NCBI GenBank assembly: GCA_958510875.1
Contig: OY294068.1
Span: forward strand, 79,045,978-79,109,977
Reading direction: 5' to 3'
Source: Endomychus coccineus
Taxonomy: Eukaryota > Arthropoda > Insecta > Coleoptera > Endomychidae
DNA length: 64,000 nt
The notes beneath the pieces are model-generated. The model was given only the letters and a program-made list of their open reading frames with translations, ran no database searches and was not told where the DNA came from. Both the position numbers and the translations under genes were made by a program. This document shows, one piece after another, positions 36,378-46,327 of the stretch; the stretch's first letter is position 1, and each line of letters starts with the position of its first letter.

Positions 36378-39300
36378 TAGTCCAGTCGTCCTGCAATTTG
36401 GATTGGAAATTTTTCCACATCTTTATTTTATGATTGATATTCATGTTTTTTGGCTCGCTGATCACGAATATGAGGGTTAAAAAATCGTAGATCCATGGCA
36501 GTTTTTTCGAGATTTCGTCGTTTTTGCCGATTTAAAGGAAAACAACACATTTTATCGACTAAACAGTAGTGAGCAAAGTTGTAGAGAAATGAAAAATGCG
36601 TCGAATGGCGATAAGTAGAAGTCTTTAAGTTATTCGGGGCCTGATATAAGGCTCATTTTGTGTTTTTTTTTCGGTAACATAAAAGTTGAATTTCGTAAAA
36701 CAAATTTCACTCTAAGAACTTTTTTTTTTTGCTCAATGGTAGCATTTTATGTGTACTTTTGAACCAATGCTGGTTATTCGTATATCTCTTTTTTAGCGCC
36801 AAAATTCGCCATCTTAGAAAAAAAATTTTTTTTTATTATTACTCCGTCAAAAATGAGTCTTTTGACCTAAACCAAAATGCGAATTGAAGAATCTGATGTC
36901 TTCTATAACATATCCAAAATTCAAGCATTTTGAATGGAAAATGAAGAAATGGGACCTTTTAAAAAAATCAAGGTCTCAGAAAAAAACAATTATTTTTAGG
37001 TTAGAATACTCGTATGAAATTAAAATTTCACGTGCAATTAGAGAACCGTTCTACAAGTATTTCAAGCCTATGTAGGTCTTTTTTGGAGAAGTAGAACTTG
37101 AGATAACATTCGATGTAGGTTTGGGTTCACAGTGAGCCCAATTTTGACCCTAATCAAAAAAATCAAAAATATTCTTACAAAAGAGGCTTCTGGCTATCTA
37201 ACCTTAAATCGTCGACCTCCCACATATCTTTGAAGAAATTATAGCGGGAGTTGAAAAAAAACCGGAGCAAAAAAAGTACAAACGCGTAAGGTAGATTTCA
37301 AAGAAAAATTCAAACTTTTGAATTTTAGGATACATTTTTATCAAATGTAAATAATAAAAAACAATTCATAGATTTACTGGTAACTTCTTTAACAGAAAAT
37401 GGTAATCAGATTTTGAGAGCTTCGTGTGATGCAGATGCATTAATTGTAAACACGGCTATAGATTTAAGTGAAAATAGTTCAAACAAAAAAATTCTTACAG
37501 TGGCCGAGGGTACTGATGTCCTAGTTTTATTAACTCAATTAACAGATTTAAAAAGATAACAAAACCCATTTATTTTCAAAAGCCGGAGAAAACCGTTAAA
37601 GGTAAAACAAAACAAGCGGAATATCATCAAAATTCCTTCATTTATAGTCATATCAAACCTCTCATTTGTTTTTTCCATGCTTTTAGTGGATGCGACACAA
37701 CATTCGCTTTTTACAGGCAGGGTAAACATTTTTTTCTCAATGTCAATTGTTCATCAAACGATGTAAATCAAGTTTAAGAAACTGAGCCAGATGTTGAGAA
37801 ATTATTGAGAACTGGTAGAAGTATTTTGTATCAAATATATGCTCCTAAATGACAGGAAAAATAATGAAAACCCCGGCCACTTACGCTTTATTTCTTATAC
37901 CAATAGATTTCAAAAGTCGGCATGTGAACTTGAATGCTTGCCACCAACTGATGATTCAACCAAATTACACATCTTACGTGTTTATCATCAGGTGCAGCTT
38001 TGGATAGGCAATGATACCATTGACCCAACCATATGGTGTTGGAAAAATACAGAAAATGGTCTTGAGCCTATTCAAACATATAAAGAAGCTGCACATAAAA
38101 ATTTACTAAAAATAATTTCAAATGGTTGTAAAGTCAGTTGCAGTGGCAAATGTTCTTGTGAGAAAGTAGGTAGGTGTAAATACTGCGAGGGTAAAGACTG
38201 TGCAAATAGCGCTGCACCGGAAGTTACATTATTAGATGATAATGAATTTGCAATAAACGACGATGTCGATGATGATCGTAACGATAATGATAACAGTAAC
38301 GTAATTCCTTCATCAGAAGGAAATGATGATGATCAAGAACCTGAAAGTGATTTTGAAAATGATAACGATAATATCAATGATGATCATATCACATCAGCAA
38401 CTTGCTAAGAAACTGAGAATATGACATCATCAGACTCTACTACGACTGATAATGAGAAAGCATTGCTCCTAAAAAACGTACAGTATAAGTAACATATAGT
38501 ATGATGTTATAGGTTGTTAGTTTATTAATGATAAGAATTAATTGTTATTTATCTCAAATAATAAAATTTGCCATGTACAAATGTATTAACTTTATTTTTT
38601 TTTGAATGAGAAAGAAGCAATATATAGTATATATAACAATGTCACTCATAATTGAGTTTGTTTTTTTTTTCAAAATTTTCCTGTCCAAAAAAAATACAGA
38701 AATTATTATTATTATAAATATTTTTCAATTCGTCAATAATGAAATTCATGTTTAATATTAGTTTATTGATTATTTTCATTTTTTCAGTTAGATAGTACCT
38801 TAAAAAAAAACCATTATCGTAAAAAAAAAGATTATTATTTTTATTATTTTGATTATTATGAAAATTATTAATAATAAATCTCAAATTCATTATCATATTG
38901 ATAGTATTTCATTTTTCTATCTGAAAAATACATTAAAAAATTTGAATTTTTTTTGAAAACTATCTTACGGACGCTCGGATTTCGAGAGCGTTTGTATTTT
39001 GTTTGTTCCGGTTTTTTTCCTAACCCGCGTTATAATTTGTTCAAAGATATGTGGGAGGTCGACAATTCGAGGTTAGATAGCCAGAAGTCTCTTCTATCAG
39101 AATATTCTTGATTTTTTTGATTAGGGTCAAAATTGGGCTCACTGTGGACCCAAACCTACATCAATAGATATCTCAAGTTCTACTCAACCAAAAAAAAACT
39201 TCGGAAGCTTGAAATACTCGTAGAACGATTCGCTATTTGCATGTGAAACTTCAATCTCATACGAGCATTCTAACCTAAAAATTATCAATTTTTTCTGGGA

Positions 39301-39917
39301 CCTTGATTTTTCAAAACGGTCCCATTTCTTCACTTTTCATTCAAAATGCTTGGATCCTAGAAATGTTGTAGAAGACATCAAACTCTTCAATTCGCATTTT
39401 GATTTGGATCAAAAGACCAGTTTTTAACAGAGATATAATGAAAAAACCATTTTTTCTAAGATGGCGGATTTTGGCGCCAAAAAAGAGGTAGCCGAATAAC
39501 CAAGAATGATTCGAAAATACACATGAAATACTACCATTGCGCAGAAAATAAAGTTCTTAGAGGAAAATTTGTATTACGAAATTTAATTTTTATGTTACCA
39601 AAAAAAAAACTTAAAATGAGCCTTATATCAGGCCCTGAATGATTTGGAGACTTCTATCCCGCCATTCGACGCATTTTTAATGTCTGTACAAATTTGTTCT
39701 TCACTGTCTAGTCGATAAAATGTGTTGTTTTCCTTTAAATCGCCAAAAACGACGAAAATTCGGAAAAATGGTCAATATCTCGGAACGCTATGGTTCTACG
39801 ACTTTTTAACCCCCATATTCATGATCAGCGACCCAAAAACATAAATATAAATCATAAAATAGAGATGTGGGAAAAATATCATTTTAAGTGTATCTCAATT
39901 GCAGGACGACTGGACTA
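36378..39917 (+). mobile_element. Element with about 0.95-kb inverted terminal repeats
   Basis: The left end TAGTCCAGTCGTCCTGCAA and its reverse complement at 39899-39917 open two arms that pair along most of 36378-37320 and 38945-39917 at roughly 80-85 percent by eye. Shared landmarks are CCTGATATAAGGCTCATTTT and GTCGACCTCCCACATATCTTTG (the latter split by one base). Target duplication CTA is on both sides (36375-36377 and 39918-39920). The middle holds a decayed CXC-domain gene and AT-rich filler with ATT microsatellites. Superfamily not identified. Confidence 0.85.
37333..38408 (+). pseudogene. Decayed PIN-like/CXC-domain protein of the long-TIR element
   Basis: The first block (37333-37558) has FLSNVNNKKQFIDLL, ASCDADALIVNTAID and EGTDVLVLLTQL, a DAD...GTD pattern like that of an arthropod family I recall as nuclease-like. 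A stop at 37556-37558 and a garbled middle follow. The last block (37839-38408, 189 residues) has LPPTDDSTKLHILRVYHQVQ, a CXC-type Cys cluster (CKVSCSGKCSCEKVGRCKYC) and a long acidic Asp/Asn-rich tail. The missing N-terminus and broken middle mean it is not functional. The family function is unknown to me. Confidence 0.6.
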
Positions 39918-40142
39918 CTATGTTAGTGAGCATTTAGAGCCGAATAACACAGATAAGCACCTATTCTTTATTATTTCTTCAAAACTTTCGAAAATTTACC
40001 CAAGTCCGTAACGAAATAGTATACAAAATACGTGTATTACACGATGCAAAACATATTCGTAGGTCATATACTTATAATAAATATACCATAACCAAAAAAT
40101 TACCAAAATATCGTTGAATACACGTATATTAAACTATAATAC
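39918..40142. other. No gene seen
   Basis: Short AT-rich gap between the long-TIR element and the mariner fragment. Confidence 0.4.
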
Positions 40143-40470
40143 TCATTCGCGTGTTGCTTGGGGTCTGTCAAAGTCATCTTCTTTTAATTGTTGTACCAGA
40201 TCAATTTTGTAGGGGTGAAATGCATATATCTTCAATATTCTGCGAATACTCGTACGAGATATGCCACACACTACAGGTAGTTGCCTGGTGCTTAATGTAG
40301 GGTCCATATTGATGTGGCCCAAAACAGCAACTTCCACTGCTTCGTTTCCCACTATTGTTAGATTTGGAGCAATTGATCTTCGGTTTGTCACTGATTCTAT
40401 CCCTAAATTTTGTTATCAGCTCAATTATGTATTTTAGGTTAACATGTTTATCTGGATTCATTTCATTGAA
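40143..40470 (-). pseudogene. Mariner-like transposase, N-terminal helix-turn-helix fragment
   Basis: The frame holds INMDPTLSTRQLPVVCGISR, TSIRRILKIYAFHPYKIDLV and QQLKEDDFDR. This is the paired helix-turn-helix plus linker of the same mariner-like family whose catalytic half lies at 32480-33085. A second overlapping frame carries the preceding residues, so at least one frameshift is present. It is truncated on the C-terminal side. Confidence 0.7.
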
Positions 40471-40679
40471 TATCTGTGCTTTAATATTAGCACATTTACC
40501 ATTTTCATAATACAGTTCAATCGGCGATACTCTTAGTGAATTAGAATAAACTATTTTAGATCAAAATAAAGTTAAGTCACAGACAAAACCCTGTGAGATA
40601 CTAGTAGATGAACTGGGCTACTTCGGGAACAGGATATCCGGTCTCCACTTCCGGTCTAGCTGTCGATGTGCGACCATAA

Positions 40680-41104
40680 GGACCAGCTGTCATGGCGGCC
40701 ATAAGGTAAAGCTGTCATGGCGACCATAAGGTCCAGCTGTCATGGCGACCATAAGGTCCAGCTGTCATGGCGGCCCTAAGGACCAGCTGTCATGGCGACC
40801 ATAAGGACCAGCTGTCATGGCGACCATAAGGACCAGCTGTCATGGCGGCCATAAGGTACAGCTGTCATGGCGACCATAAGGTCCAGCTGTCATGGCGACC
40901 ATAAGGTCCAGCTGTCATGGCGGCCCTAAGGACCAGCTGTCATGGCGACCATAAGGACCAGCTGTCATGGCGACCATAAGGACCAGCTGTCATGGCGACC
41001 ATAAGGTACAGCTGTCATGGCGACCATAAGGTCCAGCTGTCATGGCGACCATAAGGTCCAGCTGTCATGGCGACCATAAGGACCAGCTGTCATGGCAGAC
41101 CTAA
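40680..41104. repeat. 25-bp tandem array, 17 units, with 6-unit higher order
   Basis: Units of the form GRNCAGCTGTCATGGCGACCATAAG. Three variants by opening letters (GACC, GTAA/GTAC, GTCC) follow in the order G-A-C-C-G-G, repeated nearly three times. The higher-order period is therefore 150 bases. Each unit contains CAGCTG. Confidence 0.9.
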
Positions 41105-41141
41105 GGTACAAATTGCTTCGTGCAGATGTCGCAACCACATG

Positions 41142-41379
41142 TAAAGTATCCCTACTATGGGGGGGTTATAGCATAATTAAAAGACATACTTCTTCCCCAT
41201 CTCGTATCTGATTTATTACTACTTTAATACATACATATTACAATTGACATCACTCAGCAGATCATTATACCCGTGACCTGTTGGATCAGCGAGTATTTGC
41301 AAGAGTTGCATTTATGCGCAACTATTAGTTCAATATAAGTTCAATACACTATAATACAATAATACTAAAGGATATTACA
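41142..41379. mobile_element. 238-bp insertion inside the left Polinton repeat
   Basis: Present only in the left repeat. It is flanked by CACATG (41136-41141 and 41380-41385), which is single in the second left-repeat copy (near 41667). AT-rich and non-coding. Ends TAAAGTATCC and GGATATTACA are weakly inverted. Likely a small non-autonomous element. Confidence 0.65.
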
Positions 41380-42572
41380 CACATGACAGCTGTCATGACG
41401 GACCCAAGGTACAGACTGCTTCATGGAGGGGGCTCCGCCACCTCTAGGAAACAGTCTCTACCTTTGGTCCAAAGGTACAGGCTGCTTCATGAAGATGTCA
41501 CCACCACGTGACAGCTGTCATCGAAGGTACAGACTGCTTCGTGGAGATGGCGTCACCAAGTGACAGCTGTCATGGCGACCATAAGGTCCAGCTGTCATGG
41601 CGACCATAAGGACCAGCTGTCATGGCAGACCTAAGGTAAAAATTGCTTCGTGCAGATGTCGCAACCACATGACAGCTGTCATGACGGACCCAAGGTACAG
41701 ACTGCTTCGTGGAGGGGGCTCCGCCACCTCTAGGAAACAATCTCTACCTTTGGTCCAAAGGTACAAGCTGCTTCATGAAGATGTCACCACCACGTGACAG
41801 CTGTCATCGAAGGTACAGACTGCTTCGTGGAGATGGCGCCACCAAGTGACAGCTGTCATGGCGGACCTAAGGTACAGATTGCTTCGTGAAGATGTCACCA
41901 CCACGTGACAGCTGTCATGGCGACCCTAAAGTACAGGCTGCTTCGTAGAGGTGTCACCACCACGTGACAGCTGTCATGGCAGATCAAAGTGACAGGTTGC
42001 TTCGTGTAGGTGTCACCACCACGTGACAGCTGTCATGGTGGGCTAAAGGTACAGGCTGCTTCGTGTAGGTGGCGCCACCAGTTCGGCTCGTCCGACTCGT
42101 GCGAATCCAAGATGACAGGCTGCTATCACAGGGCAGACGTGTGACGTCACAGCATAAAGGTACAGATTGCTTCGTGGAGGTGTCGCCACCAGTTCGACTA
42201 GTCCGACTCATGCGACTCGTACGGTTTTGAAATCACATGATCTGTCACGCGGTGAGATATGGTGTCTGTCACTTCGACGGAGTGTCTGTCACAAGGTGTC
42301 ATGGTGGCTATCACGAACCATAGAGCTGAAGGTTATAGAGCTAACCCAACTCAAAACCATAGAGCATCATGGTGGTGGAAAGAGTCGTCATGGTGTCTGT
42401 CATGGGAGGTCTTCATCGAGGTGTCATGTCGCGTCTTGGAGGGTGTGACGTGGTGGATCCATGAAGCATCTGTCACGCGAACTGTCATGACGGATCTATG
42501 AATGTCAACCATAGCTTTATAGGTATCAAATGAAAAGTCTTGATATGCAGAATGTTAATTTTATTGAATTGA

Positions 42573-42775
42573 AGATCCTGCGATCATAGTTTACGAACGA
42601 TGATGACGTCACTGCTTCGAACCGATGACATTAACTGTTTCAATCCGGCGACCATAGTTTACGAACGATGATGACGTCACTGCTTCGAACCGATGACAGT
42701 AACTGATTCAATCCGGCGACCATAGTTCACGAACGATGATGACATCATCATCGTTCACGAACTATGATGGTCAGA
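42573..42775. repeat. Inner repeats with TGACGTCA words and a palindrome
   Basis: About three units of 65-75 bases containing CATAGTTTACGAACGATGAT and GACGTCACTGCTTCGAACCG. The last unit runs into a near-perfect palindrome of about 55 bases centred near 42747 (GATGATGACATCATCATC). A matching set in opposite order is at 52425-52680. Confidence 0.8.
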
Positions 42776-43006
42776 TGAGGAATGAAATGCGAGTAATAAT
42801 AATGATACTCTATGTGTAAATGTGAATAGTTGGAGGTTATGATAAAGATATCCAGTAAGTTTGTAAATGTGTCATTATGCATATATCTTTTGAAGAATAC
42901 ACACGTATACTTTGAAAATTTGTGGAGAAAGTTCATGAACTAAGAAGAGACTTGAATTTTTACGAAGATAAAATAAAAGTTATAAGACTGTTGAATACAT
43001 TTACAA

Positions 43007-43513
43007 GTGCAAAAAGTGAAGATAATGATGGGAGTGGGGATGTTAAAAACAAATTTCGTGATTCTAACCACAATCCTGAATGGTATTCTATACGCGAACG
43101 TTCCCCAACACGTTGAGCGCATTTATATTTGTCTGAAGGATGTTGCAACCGATGGTGGTGAGGGGTGTAACCGTACCGAATGGATTCCGATGAATTTTAG
43201 AAAAATCAACGATAATCAATTAGAGGTATTCGCATTCAACATTCCTCAAGATAATCGTACCACCATACATTATAAACTTAAACTTTTATTCTTTGATCGG
43301 AGTGAGGGAGATATGGCTGAATGGCAATTGCTCCAACAATCATCATGTTTACCACATGTCATACAAAAGACAATATCAACACCATCCACACGTACATCAT
43401 CCTCACTAGACGAAGAAATTTCTAAAATTTTCGCAATTTTGTATGCAATTTTATCTTCTTTATCAGTACTAATGTTGAAAATGTTTGTTAAATATGTAAA
43501 GAAGGCTATTTAA
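43007..43513 (+). CDS. Polinton hypothetical protein with signal-like start and C-terminal membrane segment
   Basis: 168 residues if started at 43007; ATG 43040 (MLKTNFVILTTILNGILYAN) would place a signal peptide at the very start and is the more likely choice. The middle is soluble with two or three Cys, then a Ser/Thr-rich link and a hydrophobic C-terminal segment (IFAILYAILSSLSVLMLKMF) with a basic tail. This is the layout of a small type I membrane glycoprotein. It is the only plus-strand gene of the element, next to the left repeat. No family recognised. An overlapping shorter frame at 42922-43116 is less convincing. Confidence 0.55.
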   Translation: MQKVKIMMGVGMLKTNFVILTTILNGILYANVPQHVERIYICLKDVATDGGEGCNRTEWIPMNFRKINDNQLEVFAFNIPQDNRTTIHYKLKLLFFDRSEGDMAEWQLLQQSSCLPHVIQKTISTPSTRTSSSLDEEISKIFAILYAILSSLSVLMLKMFVKYVKKAI

Positions 43514-43573
43514 CATGTAAATAAATGATTGTATGAAGATATAAGTGTTTTGATAAAACAAAAGGAATGATAA

Positions 43574-43873
43574 TTATAATAATATATTGACATTATCATT
43601 TGCTAGTTCATAAGCTTTATTTTCGTGATTGATAACACATTCTATCAATGACTCGATGTTGATATCACTAATCAATTGTTCACCCCCCTCTTCTTCTGCG
43701 GCATGAATAATATTTCCTCTTGCATACCATTTCAAATCGCGGCGGAAATTCTGTTTCACTTCGTTACCAATATCGATAGCATGAGATATGTTAGACCATT
43801 TACGTATTAATCGCATTCCTCGATTTTGTAATTTTCTGTCGGCATCACGCCAACCATCCTCCTGTCGACGCAT
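43574..43873 (-). CDS. Polinton hypothetical protein, start overlaps the MSV199 gene stop
   Basis: 99 residues, hydrophilic, with basic N-terminal half (RRQEDGWRDADRKLQNRGMR) and acidic C-terminal half. The ATG shares bases with the stop of the spliced MSV199 gene (TAATG at 43871-43875), an arrangement used for termination-reinitiation in compact elements. An alternative is that it is a downstream exon of that gene under another splice pattern. No family recognised. Confidence 0.45.
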   Translation of the reverse strand: MRRQEDGWRDADRKLQNRGMRLIRKWSNISHAIDIGNEVKQNFRRDLKWYARGNIIHAAEEEGGEQLISDINIESLIECVINHENKAYELANDNVNILL

Positions 43874-44570
43874 TAGGTACCATTCTGTCTCATATCATTC
43901 GATGTTCGATATAATCCTAAATAATATATATTATATAAATTTTATTATAAAAAACAAAGTAATTACCTAAATTTCGTCTCTTTCCGAAATTTATAGGAGG
44001 TGGAACAATATTTGGTGCAATGTTATTCCGTAAGGTGATAACATTCATTTGAATTTGTTGAGATAAGCGTTGAGATCGTTCTTTCGCAAGACATTCACGT
44101 TCCTCAGCTCTTTGACGTTCTTGTTGTTCATAGAATTTCTCGTACTCACAATATTTCATCATAATAAATTTCATTAACGAAAACAGTTCACGTAACTCGA
44201 TGACTTTAGGAGTTCGCATTTGCATCAATAATGATTCGAAATCAATAGCATCTAGAACATAATATTTCTTTCGTGCATCAGTCTTATCACAAATTTCTAA
44301 ATGGTGTATATGCGGGTTTTTCCTCAACAATCTTGTTATAACACCCTTTTTAGCATGATATTTTTTGCCGCGATAACCTAACCAATCCAATAGATCTTCA
44401 TTCATCAGAACGCGTTGGTTTAGTTGAATATTCCAAACTAAATAGTTTCTTTTATCGTTTCTTATATCGATCCCAAATTTTAGACACACTTCATTAACTG
44501 TTAACTTAATAAAATTGTTGGTGGACCATGTAGCCACATTTGAATCACGAACGCACGCTGCTAAGTTCAT
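43873..44570 (-). CDS. MSV199-domain protein
   Basis: Exon 1 is 43965-44570. A 49-base GT-AG intron (43917-43964 plus edge) joins exon 2 at 43873-43916, which adds a short tail ending at TAA. Without splicing the frame reads into AT-rich sequence. The N-terminal half matches the MSV199 domain known from entomopoxvirus and other insect large DNA viruses (LTVNEVCLKFGIDIRNDKRN, VLMNEDLLDWLGYRG, TDARKKYYVLDAIDFESLL). A coiled-coil Glu/Arg/Gln-rich part (EQQERQRAEERECLAKERSQ) follows. The domain is thought to bind DNA or act with KilA-N-like modules. It lies where other Polintons would carry further replication genes. Confidence 0.75.
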
Positions 44571-45030
44571 TTTTATAACTGAACATTTTCTGAAATGATT
44601 CTCTCTTACATACGTGAGAACGTGAACGTGAATAGTGAGGGTGGGGGGTAACTCTCCGTTTCGATGTCATTGCAAACGTTGATAACTGACTGATAACGTC
44701 ACTAGTTGTTTCAATTTGTTTCATTTCCAGCAACCGACTACCATAGTTTAGAAACTATGATCGTCAGATGTTTACATCACCACCTACCGTTTGAGAAATA
44801 AAATATCAAATATAATAATAATAATAACATTTATTGGGAAAGATACATTTTGATAGTACATCATTTAGAACTAAAATTATAACATTATGATTCATCACCT
44901 GGTTCTTCACACCAAATTCCGAACTGATCCTGTAATCGGAGAATACTCCATTATACGATCGTTAATGATGATGCAATAAGCCCTGGTGTTTTTGGGGAAA
45001 TTCAGGAAACTTCCCATCTCTAGTTTGACG
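44571..45030. other. No convincing gene; 3' flank of the capsid gene
   Basis: Gap between the MSV199 gene and the major capsid gene. Contains TACCATAGTTTAGAAACTAT near 44742, an imperfect palindrome echoing the inner repeat words, and an ATAATA run. No trace of PolB motifs. Confidence 0.5.
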
Positions 45031-46105
45031 TCAACTGTTGATGACTATAGCATCGTTTTGTTTTGAACAGTCAATCACAAAAATTGCTCTATTCTTGAAT
45101 GCTATATAATCTAACATGGGTTTGCTTATTATTTTATTTGAAAATGATTTCTGGAAATCATAGTACATCTGGTATGCTTCCACGTATTGCTGGTCGGTGA
45201 AATTCAATTTCATTGCTTCATATGGATAACACTCTGAATTCAAGTATAATTTTACATTTAGCAAGTTTATATTATCGAAATATGCACTGTGCTTAACAGG
45301 ATTATTTTTTCGATCAGTTTGGAAAGCTAGAATCACATATCTAGGACGTTCCAAATTCATTGATGTTTTAACAGCCCAAATGTCACGAGTGCTCTCCTTC
45401 ATCAACGGATTTTCATGCAGATCCCAACTACGGAATGGAATCAAAATAGGCTTCTCAGCACTCAAATTCCCCAACATTTGGAATTTAACTTGATCACTTG
45501 GAAACACATGTCGCACTTTTAATGCTATCGTCTTCACATTTATTTTAGCCGTTTTCGTGCCTGTGCTATGAGTATAGCAATCGTTATCGGTTCGAGACCT
45601 TATCAAGCGCAGCTTATGTTTTCCACTCAAAACTTTGTTATAGTCAATGAATAGGCCTAGTAGAAAATTCAACGGTATCCATAAATTGATTTTATTATTG
45701 TAGACTGAACTCAATACATCCTTAAATGACCATCCAGAAATAGCTAGAGGTATAGATTCATGTTTGGCATATGTTAGATAAGCTCTGATGGTGCTGACAA
45801 TACCAGGATCACGTACTTTGTCTATCTCTTTTCCATTCAATTCATAACTGATATATTCGAAGAGAAACGCTCCGAAATTATTCGTTAGTTTACATTCACC
45901 ATCACCACTTGCTTCTGGCTGGAATTCTGCCTCGATGAATAAAGCAGACGAGGCCAAATCTACCAACACATCTTGTTGTGATTAATATCTCAATTTCATC
46001 GCTGTTGCCAAAAGATGTTGTGTGGGGATAGTAGGTATGAGTTTCTTCTCGGATGATGTCTTCATTGAAGTTTGGCTCGTTGAATATTTGAAGTTTTTCC
46101 GACAT
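45031..46105 (-). pseudogene. Polinton major capsid protein (double jelly-roll type), frameshifted
   Basis: Start ATG 46105 (MSEKLQIF). The first 43 or so residues (to DEIEILITT) are in one frame, and the rest (from VDLASSALFIEAE near 45965) is in another, so a small indel lies near 45975. The body has NNFGAFLFEYISYELNGKEI, WIPLNFLLGLFIDYNKVL, RLIRSRTDNDCYT and YVILAFQTDRKNN, matching the capsid protein of insect Polintons/adintovirus-like elements. Position beside the minor capsid gene fits. The break means the copy as read would not yield full capsid protein; a sequencing error is the alternative. Confidence 0.8.
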
Positions 46106-46327
46106 TGTAACCAAGGGACTTCAAAAAATTGATATTTTCCAATGATAGTGATGCAGAAGCAACCTTCTCCCTTGAACTCGTTGTAGATAATGACTGATGA
46201 CCACTATGGGTATGTCTTTTATTGCTGAAATCCAAACCCATGTTCTCAAGTGATGGCTACTGCAACAACAACCTTCTCAGATGAATTTTTTTCATATAAA
46301 GAGTGGTGGTGAGTATTGGATTATTAT
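46106..46327. other. Spacer between capsid genes
   Basis: 222 bases without a gene; probably holds the promoter of the major capsid gene on the minus strand. No clear TATA consensus seen. Confidence 0.4.

Larger units (their letters stand above)
40603..42808. repeat. Polinton left inverted terminal repeat, 2.2 kb
   Basis: Pairs with 52378-54134. It contains an array of 25-bp units, a 238-bp insertion (41142-41379), an internal duplication (about 41105-41575 against 41628-41850) and ends inward with ATGAGGAATGAAATGCGAGT. The insertion and duplication account for most of its extra length over the right repeat. Open frames within it are by-products of the repeats. Confidence 0.93.

Noticed and set aside
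40680..41104. CRISPR-like array
   Set aside because: Units abut without unique spacers, lie in the inverted ends of a Polinton, and the window is eukaryotic.
41597..42501. Several open frames of 60-95 codons in the left Polinton repeat (and matching ones at 52759-53652)
   Set aside because: They exist in repeat sequence on both strands, change frame with unit length, and lack motifs.
42922..43116. 64-codon frame upstream of the Polinton plus-strand gene
   Set aside because: It overlaps the longer 43007-43513 frame, which has a signal-like start and a membrane segment; no features of its own.
44571..45030. Possible remnant of PolB
   Set aside because: Too short, and no exonuclease, polymerase or terminal-protein motifs in any frame.
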